From: Streptomyces sp. NBC_01428
GTDB lineage: Bacteria > Actinomycetota > Actinomycetes > Streptomycetales > Streptomycetaceae
Length of the DNA: 64,000 nt
Reading direction: 5' to 3'
Assembly: GCF_036231965.1 (NCBI RefSeq)
Contig: NZ_CP109499.1
Coordinates: forward strand, 1,054,001 to 1,118,000
Shown here piece by piece: positions 57,434 through 64,000 of the stretch (the first letter of the stretch is position 1; each line of letters begins with the position of its first letter). The translations under genes and the position numbers were made by a program. A model generated the notes under the pieces. That model was given only the letters and a program-made list of their open reading frames with translations. It did no database searches and was not told the origin of the DNA.

Positions 57434-58945
57434 ATGCCCACACCGCCGAAGACCGCCCGCCCGCCGCGCCTGCCTGTTGCCCAGCCGGACGCCAGTGGAG
57501 GCACCGGGCCACTCGGGGTGCACCCGAAGGTGTTCCGCGACGAACTGACAGCCGCCGCAGACTGGGTCGCCGACTACCTCGGACGGATCACCCAGCACCC
57601 GGTGACCCGGCCCATCCCGCCGGCGCACCGGCAGGCCCTGGCCGCCGCGGCGCTGCCGCACGAGGGCCAAGACCTCGGCGCCCTGCTGGAGTTCGTCGAC
57701 CGGGCGATCGCCCCGTACCCGACCGGCAACGGCCATCCCGCCTTCTTCGCCTGGATCAACTCACCGCCGTCCCCCGCCGGAGTGATCGCCGAACTGCTGG
57801 CCACCGCGGTCAACGCGACCTGTGGCATGGGCGAGCACGCTCTGATGGACCTCGAACGCGGCGTGGTGCGCGACCTGGCCTCGCTGGCGGGTATGGCACC
57901 GACCACCGGAGGAGTACTGACCAGCGGCGGCTCGATGGCCAACCTGCTCTGCCTGGGCGCCGCCCGCACCTGGTTCCTGCGCCACCACGGCGCCACCGAC
58001 GGACCCGCCTACGACCAGGCCCACGCGCGCCTGATCGCCTACCACAGCGACCAGGCCCACATGTCGGTCGCGAAGGCCGCCGCGGTGATCGGCCTGCCGG
58101 CGTGGCGGCTGCGCGCGGTGCCCACCACGGCGGAGCACCGCATGGACGTCGAAGCTCTGCGCGCGATGGCCGACGCCGACCGCGCAAGCGGCCTGCTGCC
58201 GTTCTGCGTCGTGTCCAACCTCGGCAGCACCGCCAGCGGCGCCGTCGACCCGATCGAGGCGATCACGCAGGTGTGCCGCACACAGGGCATGTGGCACCAC
58301 GCCGACGGTGCCTGGGGCGGGCTCGGTGCCCTCGTCCCCGAGCTGGCCCCCCTCTACCGAGGCGTCGCCGACCTCGACTCACTCACCGTCGACCCGCACA
58401 AGACCCTGTCCGTACCGGTCGGCTGCGGCGCCGCACTCGTCACCGACCCCGCCCGGCTGCGCGACGCGTTCACCTTCCGCGCCTCGTACCTCGACGGCGA
58501 CCAGGACTGGCCCTGGATGTCCGACTACACGATCGAACTCACCCGGCCCGGCACCCGGGCCCTCACCCTCTGGGCCACTCTGCGCCAGCTCGGCCGCTCC
58601 GGCGTGATCGACCTCCTCCAGCACTACCAGGACCTCGCCCGGTACCTGCGCCAACGCGTCCAGGCGCACCCCGGACTGGAACTGTGCACCGACGGCCCGC
58701 TGCCCGTGGTCTGCTTCGGCCTGGCCGCCACCCCCGACACCGGGTGCCCGGACTCGCGAGCGGACCTGCACACGGCGGTGGCCGCACACGTCCAGGCCCG
58801 CGGCCACGCCTATCTCGCCACCGTCTGCCACGAAGGCGAAACGGTCCTACGCGCCTGCGTCTGCAACTACCTCACCACCACGGACGACGTGGACACCCTC
58901 CTCCAAGAGGTCCAGGCCGCCATCGACCATCTCCAGGCCGCCTGA
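57434..58945 (+). CDS. PLP-dependent group II decarboxylase
   Basis: 503 residues: VHPKVFRDELTAAADWVADY, LGRITQHPVTRPIPP, GNGHPAFFAWINSPPSPAGV, LTSGGSMANLLCLGAARTWF, IAYHSDQAHMSVAKAAAVIG, NLGSTASGAVDPIEAI, HHADGAWGGLGALVPEL and the PLP lysine in DPHKTLSVPVGCGAALV. The order matches aromatic-amino-acid, glutamate or diaminobutyrate decarboxylases (group II), which form amines from amino acids in the cytoplasm; a plant-like Pro-Thr-rich N-terminus is absent. The substrate cannot be decided. Start ATG 57434 lacks an ideal ribosome-binding site (AAAGG 14 nt upstream). Stand-alone gene. Confidence 0.92.
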   Translation: MPTPPKTARPPRLPVAQPDASGGTGPLGVHPKVFRDELTAAADWVADYLGRITQHPVTRPIPPAHRQALAAAALPHEGQDLGALLEFVDRAIAPYPTGNGHPAFFAWINSPPSPAGVIAELLATAVNATCGMGEHALMDLERGVVRDLASLAGMAPTTGGVLTSGGSMANLLCLGAARTWFLRHHGATDGPAYDQAHARLIAYHSDQAHMSVAKAAAVIGLPAWRLRAVPTTAEHRMDVEALRAMADADRASGLLPFCVVSNLGSTASGAVDPIEAITQVCRTQGMWHHADGAWGGLGALVPELAPLYRGVADLDSLTVDPHKTLSVPVGCGAALVTDPARLRDAFTFRASYLDGDQDWPWMSDYTIELTRPGTRALTLWATLRQLGRSGVIDLLQHYQDLARYLRQRVQAHPGLELCTDGPLPVVCFGLAATPDTGCPDSRADLHTAVAAHVQARGHAYLATVCHEGETVLRACVCNYLTTTDDVDTLLQEVQAAIDHLQAA

Positions 58946-59158
58946 CCCGCGATGTCGGCGTCTCGATCGCTGCCTTGAAGGGTGCGCGAGGGGTGGGCAG
59001 GGGGCGTGGAGTCGACCAGGGGCATGTCGGATGTGGCCATGAGCTGGAGAGGCCCCTTCCGGGCAGGGCTTCATTGCGTTGCGCGGGCTACGTCGTGTGC
59101 CGACCGCCAGGAAGTCGGTCACGTTGCCGTTGGTGGCCGCGTTGGCCCGGGCAACACA

Positions 59159-59188
59159 GATCCCGGCAGCCATCAGGCTGCCGGGATC
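59159..59188 (-). terminator. Terminator of the CsbD gene
   Basis: GATCCCGGCAGC (59159-59170) and GCTGCCGGGATC (59177-59188), a 12-bp perfect stem with a 6-nt loop, 15 nt beyond the CsbD stop. Confidence 0.8.
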
Positions 59189-59203
59189 GGGGGTGCTGAA
59201 TGC

Positions 59204-59386
59204 CTACTTGGGCTTGACGGCGTCCTTGGCCTTCTCCTTGGCCGCACGCAGGTCACCCTGGGACTCCTTGGCCTGGCCCTCGGCCTTCAGGGACTCGTTG
59301 CCCACCGCGCCGCCGGCGACCTTCTTGACCTTGCCCTCGGCCTGCTCGCCCTTGGCCTGAGCCTTCTCGTCCGCAGCCACAACCAC
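59204..59386 (-). CDS. CsbD-family stress protein
   Basis: 60 residues, highly charged: DEKAQAKGEQAEGKVKKVAG, then GAVGNESLKAEGQAKESQGD and LRAAKEKAKDAVKPK. The AKGxxxExxGKVKxxxGxxxGNxxLxAEGxxxExxG pattern is that of CsbD-like general stress proteins. Start GTG 59386 with GAGGCAGGGG upstream. Probably induced by stress sigma factors; followed by a strong terminator. Confidence 0.88.
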   Translation of the reverse strand: MVVAADEKAQAKGEQAEGKVKKVAGGAVGNESLKAEGQAKESQGDLRAAKEKAKDAVKPK

Positions 59387-59563
59387 TCACCCCTGCCTCA
59401 ATCGGAACTCACGTACGCCCTCCGAGTCACCCCGGATCCCATCCCCAAACCAGCTCGATGACCGCCGCGCTTTTCCAGGCCGTGCAGCGCCTAAGGAATA
59501 CATAAGACCCGCAGGAATGAAGATCGGACCGTAGGGCACTCGAGGGTCCGGAGGTTGATAACT

Positions 59564-59734
59564 ATGGTTCCTATTCTTCTTGTTCTTCTGCTCGCCCTGA
59601 TCCTCTTCGGTGCCGGTTTCGCACTCAAGGCGCTCTGGTGGATCGCCGTGATCGTCCTGATCGTGTGGGTCCTCGGATTCGTGATCCGCCCGACAGCCAG
59701 CGGCGGCAAGCGTGGCCGCTGGTACCGCTGGTAG
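59564..59734 (+). CDS. Tiny hydrophobic membrane protein
   Basis: 56 residues: VPILLVLLLALILFGAGFAL, KALWWIAVIVLIVWVLGFVI, then a basic tail RPTASGGKRGRWYRW. Two hydrophobic helices with a short cationic C-terminus match the small hydrophobic proteins common in Streptomyces near stress genes. GGAGG lies 9 nt upstream of ATG 59564. Followed by a 20-bp perfect hairpin terminator. Confidence 0.8.
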   Translation: MVPILLVLLLALILFGAGFALKALWWIAVIVLIVWVLGFVIRPTASGGKRGRWYRW

Positions 59735-59760
59735 ACAGCCCGAACAGCACGCATACACAC

Positions 59761-59804
59761 ACATGGGTGGGGCCCGACGCCACAGCGTCGGGCCCCACCC
59801 ATGT
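59761..59804. terminator. Terminator, 20-bp perfect stem
   Basis: Arms 59761-59780 and 59785-59804 are exact complements with a CACA loop, 27 nt after the tiny hydrophobic protein gene and before the convergent MerR-like gene end; probably bidirectional. Confidence 0.85.
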
Positions 59805-59925
59805 CCCGCCCCGTGGAGCGCAGGACGAAATCGGTGAATCCGGCGAACGGGTTCGTGTTCGGACCGGGCTCGGACCACCAGGACACGTGGCGGGGCATCG
59901 AGGGAAAGCTCGTTGATCGTTCCGC

Positions 59926-60264
59926 TCAGGCTGCGGCGGTTGGATCCGCAGCTTCGGACAGACGGCGGTATGCGGCGTTGATGCGCCGGGCTTCTTCGAG
60001 CTGGTCCTCGAGGATGACGATGCGGCAGGCCGCCTCGATCGGCGTGCCCTGGTCGACGAGCTCACGGGCGCCGGCCGCGATGCGCAGCTGGTAGCGGGAG
60101 TAGCGGCGGTGCCCACCCGGGGAACGGAGCGGGGTGATCAGGCGGGCTTCCCCGATCGCGCGCAGGAACCCCTGAGTGGCGCCGAGGAGTTCGGCGGCTC
60201 GGCCCATGGTGTAGGCGGGGTAATCGTCGTCCTCCAGGCGGCTGAACGAGTCGTCCGCTGTCAT
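59926..60264 (-). CDS. MerR-like transcriptional regulator
   Basis: 112 residues: YPAYTMGRAAELLGATQGFL, RAIGEARLITPLRSPGGHRR, YSRYQLRIAAGARELVDQGT, PIEAACRIVILEDQLEEARR. A single MerR-type winged helix with a C-terminal dimerisation helix. This compact form (YxMGxAAxxLGxTQGFLRAxGEA) is widespread in Streptomyces beside SigB/F-type sigma genes. ATG 60264, AGAGAGGTG upstream. A truncated sigma gene of that type indeed lies nearby. Confidence 0.88.
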   Translation of the reverse strand: MTADDSFSRLEDDDYPAYTMGRAAELLGATQGFLRAIGEARLITPLRSPGGHRRYSRYQLRIAAGARELVDQGTPIEAACRIVILEDQLEEARRINAAYRRLSEAADPTAAA

Positions 60265-61140
60265 TGCACCTCTCTCATGAAAACGCGTGGAGGGGCCCTG
60301 GCGCTCGTCGCGCCAGGGCCCCGAAGGAACTGCTGCTACACCATCTGCCGGCCTTGATACTGCACCGGCCTTCTGTTTCCGCGGGCCCGACTCGACTGCC
60401 GTCGGGGACGCGGGGATCGCGGTTGCTCGACCGGAGACCACCTCACTATCGATGTCCTGCGGTACCCGGGCTCAGGCAATCCGCCCGGGCGATCCTGATG
60501 GCGCCTCGCTCCTCCGTTCATTCCCTCGTGATCCAGCGCTCCCGGGAGGGCTGACTGCGCTGGAGCCTGTGCGTAGTGCGTGTACTGCTCTGCACCACGG
60601 GTGATGCGAATTACCCCGAACTGCTCGGTGACCTGAACGAGCGTCACTCTTCGACAGCCAGCCCCGTCGCCCGTCCTGCATATACCGCTCTGGCTTGGAA
60701 CCCCACTGCCGAACCTCCCGGTGCGCGCGCCCGCAGCCGACGCCTTCACCGAGGTACCACTCACACACCTGCACTGCGGGATACCGCGAACTGCACCTTC
60801 AACTGCGGTTCTGCGTGCGGCGACCCCTGATCACTGCGGGCCACCCGGTCCGGTCGTCAGCCCCGTCGCCGTCCTGCGACAACTCTGGCTTCGAAGCTCC
60901 ACCACCGCACCGTCCTGCAACTGCACTTGCCTGTACCGCTGCCCGGCAGTTCGTGTCTGCCAGGCCCTGCTGATCTCTGCAACAAGAGAAACCATAGCCA
61001 GGCGATCTCGCAATGTCTACTCCAGCCAGCATAGATTTTTGTGTGCCGTTCAGAGAGCAAGTCGTCCTCGAACAACGCCGATGGACGGCCCCGCCGTGTG
61101 CCCGGCCGGGGCACACGCGCATCACACGCAGCACTCCTGT
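60265..61140. other. Atypical, AT-richer region with a Cys-rich small frame
   Basis: About 875 bp of lower-GC, CTGC-rich DNA unlike its neighbours. A plus-strand frame 60576-60830 (GTG start, 84 codons) ends DTANCTFNCGSACGDP, a Cys/Thr/Ser pattern somewhat like a modified-peptide core, but no modifying enzyme is adjacent. The sequence around 60980-61070 (ending CATAGATTTTTGTGTG) is foreign-looking. Probably DNA that replaced the first part of the sigma gene. Confidence 0.35.
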
Positions 61141-61725
61141 GGCACGATCGGCCTCATCAAAGCCATCGACCGGTTCGAGCTGACCCGCGAAGTCGAGTTC
61201 ACCACCTTCGCCGTGCCCTACATCGTCGGTGAGATCAAGCGCTTCTTCCGCGACACCACGTGGGCTGTCCACGTCCCGCGGCGCCTGCAGGAGGCTCGGG
61301 TAGCCCTCGCCAAGGCCACCGAGGAGCTCCGCAGCCGGCTGGGCCGCATGCCCACGACCCGGGAACTGTCCGCGCTGATGTCACTGTCGGAGAAGGACGT
61401 CATCGAGGCGCGGAAGGCCGCGAACGGCTACACCTCGACGTCCCTCGACGCTGCCATCACCTCCAGCGAGGACGGCGAGGCCGCCCTCGCCGACTTCATC
61501 GGCGTCGACGACTCCGCCCTGGAGCTCGTCGAGGACTTCAACGCGCTCGCCCCTCTGATCGCCGGGCTCGACGACCGCGAGCGCCGCATCATCCACATGC
61601 GGTTCGTCGACGAACTGACCCAGGCCCAGATCGGCGAACACCTCGGCGTCTCCCAGATGCACGTCTCCCGCCTCCTCAACCGCACCCTCGCCAAACTCCG
61701 CGCAGGCATGCTCACCACCAGCTGA
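61141..61725 (+). pseudogene. 5'-truncated SigB/SigF-type sigma factor
   Basis: 195 codons remain: GTIGLIKAIDRFELTREVEF, TTFAVPYIVGEIKRFFRDTT, WAVHVPRRLQEARVALAKAT (regions 2-3), then PLIAGLDDRERRIIHMRFVD, ELTQAQIGEHLGVSQMHVSR and LLNRTLAKLRAG (region 4 helix-turn-helix). An intact protein would have about 70-80 residues before GTIGL (start of region 2, with LVQVG); here they are replaced by unrelated sequence. The frame is open upstream, so an ATG at 61081 could in principle start a fusion, but core-binding region 2.1 would be missing. Probably inactive or altered. Confidence 0.8.
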
Positions 61726-62221
61726 GGCCGACGGGGCCGCCGCGCGGGCCGGCGTCCGCCCGATCTTCGGCGTCGACGTGCGCGCTGCTTCACCGGCGCC
61801 GCCCCCGCACAGTGCACCGCGTCATCGCGGTGCACAACACCCTGTGTAGGCGTCCGTCCGAGGCGATGGACGATGTCGCCAGGGATCGGGTCTGTGGCAG
61901 GAGGCGAGTCGCCGGTCCGGCCCCGACGTATCGGCTTCGCCGAAAGACATGCCGAGGCTCTCTACCGCCCGGGCCAAGAGAAGTTCGGGGCGCTTCCCGT
62001 TGCCGGCCCGATCGGCCGGAGCGGCGGGCCCGTCATGATGTCACCCGGCTCATGAATCTGCTGGACGCGATACCCCGTATCCGCAGGGGTCCGGGGCCGG
62101 TCACATCACCGGCCCCGCTGCCTGTCGGCCGACCGTGGCCACGACTATGACACGTACCGTCGGCCACTCCGCGTCCGCGGCATCACACCGGCGATCGCCC
62201 ACCGCGTGGAGGCCTGCGCGC
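61726..62221. other. Intergenic region, no gene seen
   Basis: About 500 bp, convergent ends of the sigma and NlpC/P60 genes. Nothing recognised. Confidence 0.4.
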
Positions 62222-63253
62222 TCAGCCCGCGATGCGCACGCCGAACTGGAAGGATCCGATCGTGCTCATCGACTCGTAGCGCACATAGGCGCCCGGGTAC
62301 GGGGCGTGCAGCACCTGGTTGTTGCCCGCGTAGAGACCGACATGCTCGGTGTTGTTGAAGAAGACCAGGTCACCGGGCTTGAGTGCGCTCATGCCGATCC
62401 GCGTTCCGTCGTTGACCTGCGTGTAGGTGACCCGGGATATCTGGACACCGGCCTGGCCGTACGCCCACTGCGTGAGGCCGGAGCAGTCGTAGGAGCCGGG
62501 GCCCGTGCCGCCCCGGCCGTACGGCTTGCCGATCTGCGTGGCGGCGGCGTTCAGCGCGGCGGTGCCGAACGGGGAGGCGGCCACCTCGTTGCCGAGGTCG
62601 ACCTGCTGCGCCGCTGTCCGGCTGGCCTTCTGTTCGGCGTGGGCGATCTCTTGGCGTTCGGCTGCGGTCAGCGTGTTCAGCAGCTTCTGCGCCTTGTTGA
62701 GCTTGTCCTGCACCACTTTCTTCTTCTCGCCCAGCTCGGTGCGGGTGTCCGCGAGGTCCTTGAGCTTGAGCGTGGCCTCGGCGCGCTGCTGGGCAAGCTC
62801 CCGCTGCTTCGCCTGGACCTTTCGCAGCGACTCCAGCTGCTGCGCGGAGACCGACTCCAGCGTTGACGCCTTGTCGAGGTAGTCGTCGGGGTCCGCGGAG
62901 AGCAGCAGCTGAACGGACGGGTCGATGCCGCCGGAACGGTACTGGGCGCTGGCCATCGCGCCGATGCCCTCACGCAGTTCGTTGAGCTCGTCCTGCTCGC
63001 GGGCGACCTTGCTCTGGAGCAGGCCGATCTCCTTCTGGAGCTTCTCCTGCTTCTCCTTGGCCCCGTCGTACTGGTTGGTGGCCCGCTCCGCCTCTTTGTA
63101 GAGCTTGTCGACCTCGGACTTCACCTCGCTCTTCGCGGGCTTGGGGGCCGCGTTGGCGGCCTGCGAGGTGAGCGCCACGGCAGCGGCGGCGGTCGCGGTC
63201 ATCACCGTCACACGGGCGCGGCTGGGTGACTTGGGACGACGGTGAAGCGCCAC
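62222..63253 (-). CDS. Secreted NlpC/P60 peptidoglycan endopeptidase
   Basis: 343 residues. Signal peptide (VTVMTATAAAAVALTSQAAN, ANAAP), a long coiled coil (KLYKEAERATNQYDGAKEKQ, IGLLQSKVAREQDELNELRE, QQLESLRKVQAKQRELAQQR) and a C-terminal NlpC/P60 domain: YGRGGTGPGSYDCSGLTQWA with catalytic Cys near 250, then PGDLVFFNNTEHVGLYAGNN (His) and VLHAPYPGAYVRYE (third His). This is the RipA-like D,L-endopeptidase layout that cleaves stem peptides during growth and spore formation. GTG 63253 with AAGGAG upstream. Confidence 0.93.
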   Translation of the reverse strand: MALHRRPKSPSRARVTVMTATAAAAVALTSQAANAAPKPAKSEVKSEVDKLYKEAERATNQYDGAKEKQEKLQKEIGLLQSKVAREQDELNELREGIGAMASAQYRSGGIDPSVQLLLSADPDDYLDKASTLESVSAQQLESLRKVQAKQRELAQQRAEATLKLKDLADTRTELGEKKKVVQDKLNKAQKLLNTLTAAERQEIAHAEQKASRTAAQQVDLGNEVAASPFGTAALNAAATQIGKPYGRGGTGPGSYDCSGLTQWAYGQAGVQISRVTYTQVNDGTRIGMSALKPGDLVFFNNTEHVGLYAGNNQVLHAPYPGAYVRYESMSTIGSFQFGVRIAG

Positions 63254-63364
63254 GAAGACAAGCTCCTTCTTCCTCCACCGCCCGCGCAACTGCCCGTGGA
63301 CGGCGCCCCCTTCACCGTCACCCACCCCTTGCGAGCGATCGTTCGTGCGAAGGTTCGAGACCTC

Positions 63365-63394
63365 ACCTTAGTGATGTTCTTGTGACCGTTTCAA
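63365..63394 (-). promoter_or_regulatory. Promoter of the NlpC/P60 gene
   Basis: Minus-strand -35 TTGAAA (63394-63389) and -10 TAAGGT (63370-63365) with an 18-bp spacer, about 110 nt upstream of the GTG. The ~110-nt leader could hold regulatory structure; I see no clear riboswitch. Confidence 0.5.
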
Positions 63395-63878
63395 AGTTTG
63401 ATCAGAACAGTTGGGATCATCTTCCGCATCCATTGCGTGCAAATCGATCACAATGCGCCCTGGAACGGAGGGGAAGGGCAGCGCCTTCAGCGGATCGTGC
63501 GACGGGGCAGCACCACCTCGCATCGCTATCGACGCGCGATGACGCTGCCGGCCTCCGCCCACGGGAACCGGGTCCCGGTGATCGCCCGACTAGTCCAGTA
63601 GTCCAGTAGTCCAGGCTGACGAGGATGAGGTCGCGAGGTAGCGCTCCGGCCGGCCCTGCGCGGCGGATGTCCGGAAGGATCAGGGCGCGCTGACACGGCG
63701 TGAAGTGAGCGACTGTCGGGCGCAGTTCGGGGCTTTGTCCCGGATCCGACAGCCACGACCCTCGCCTTCGGGGTGGCCTTGCGTACCCAGTCGGACACGC
63801 TCCGCGGCGCGTCGGGCGATTCTTTCTTCCGCCCTTGGTCAAGGCGCCGCACAGGCGCCTCGCCACCGCGCGCCGCGC
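63395..63878. other. Intergenic region with an 8-bp triplicate
   Basis: About 480 bp. TAGTCCAG occurs three times in tandem at 63591-63614. No gene recognised. Confidence 0.4.
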
Positions 63879-63909
63879 TTGGATCGGGCCGCCGGGTGCG
63901 CTGTAGATT
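63879..63909 (+). promoter_or_regulatory. Promoter of the SARP-like gene, probably leaderless
   Basis: TTGGAT (63879-63884), 19 bp, then TAGATT (63904-63909), 8 nt before ATG 63918. No ribosome-binding site precedes the ATG. Confidence 0.5.
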
Positions 63910-63917
63910 TGCGCCTC

Positions 63918-64000
63918 ATGCTCTGTGTTCAGGTCCTGGGGCCGCTCGGTGCTGACATCGGGGGAACTCCGGTCCATCTGGGGAGTCCCCGGCAACGCGC
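63918..64000 (+). CDS. SARP/BTAD-type regulator, N-terminal fragment
   Basis: Only ~27 codons are inside the window: VQVLGPLGADIGGTPVHLG followed by SPRQRA. The LGPLxxxxxGxxVxLGxPRQRA pattern is the start of the OmpR-type DNA-binding domain in SARP/AfsR-like activators, common pathway regulators of antibiotic clusters. The rest lies beyond the window, so domain composition (BTAD, NB-ARC, TPR) is unknown. Confidence 0.75.
   Translation, partial: MLCVQVLGPLGADIGGTPVHLGSPRQR

Noticed and set aside
57421..59199. 592-codon frame overlapping the PLP decarboxylase
   Set aside because: Out-of-frame shadow, rich in Arg/Pro, without any motif.
63254..63364. Possible cyclic di-AMP (ydaO-type) riboswitch in the NlpC/P60 leader
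   Set aside because: Such riboswitches occur before cell-wall hydrolase genes in actinobacteria, but I do not see the conserved core here and the leader seems too short; a covariance-model search would decide.

Overview
The window is high-GC actinobacterial DNA, almost certainly a Streptomyces chromosome. The evidence is strongly GC-biased codons, GTG and TTG starts, Tat- and Sec-exported proteins, many ECF sigma, TetR, MerR and XRE regulators, and families typical of the genus (DUF6188, DUF6086, DUF4253, DUF6529, an ANTAR protein, GlsB- and CsbD-type stress proteins, a SARP-like start). Decayed genes, an insertion sequence and many orphan immunity-like genes suggest an accessory region, perhaps a chromosome arm.

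Layout. 0-4.6 kb: end of a flavin disulfide reductase, a small membrane protein, a broken acyl-type regulator, a secreted protein and a Tat-exported PAF-acetylhydrolase-like enzyme. 5.5-12.8 kb: an ECF sigma factor with its membrane partner, an exported type-B carboxylesterase divergent from a MerR regulator, a secreted protein, an RHS remnant and a uridine kinase. 13.4-19.1 kb: a UvrA-like ABC ATPase coupled to a carotenoid oxygenase, and an exported L,D-transpeptidase. 19.6-31 kb: small cytoplasmic proteins of the immunity or unknown type (LRR-like, SUKH, DUF4253, HEAT-like, DUF6188, TPR), a frameshifted FG-GAP propeller, and a 1494-bp IS5-family element that carries a SUKH gene.

31.6-41 kb: a second ECF sigma/membrane beta-propeller pair, a 17-copy GGGGGCC array, several lipoproteins or exported proteins, a lipoprotein hydrolase, a GlsB-type stress membrane protein and an ANTAR-GAF regulator. 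41-48 kb: redox genes with local TetR regulators (SDR plus F420-reductase-like protein, nitronate monooxygenase plus peroxiredoxin-like protein, VOC protein, aldo/keto reductase). 48-54.6 kb: a two-gene caspase module with an EACC1-like partner, a LuxR-type two-component system and a CPBP membrane protease. 55-64 kb: SDR divergent from an XRE regulator, a PLP decarboxylase, CsbD, a tiny hydrophobic protein, a MerR-like regulator, a 5'-truncated SigB/F-type sigma factor, an NlpC/P60 endopeptidase and the start of a SARP-like regulator.

The two most noteworthy systems are the IS5 element whose outer ends and target duplication enclose a SUKH immunity-type gene, and the EACC1-like/caspase pair, which resembles actinobacterial conflict or cell-suicide modules. 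No rRNA, tRNA or CRISPR array was recognised by eye.
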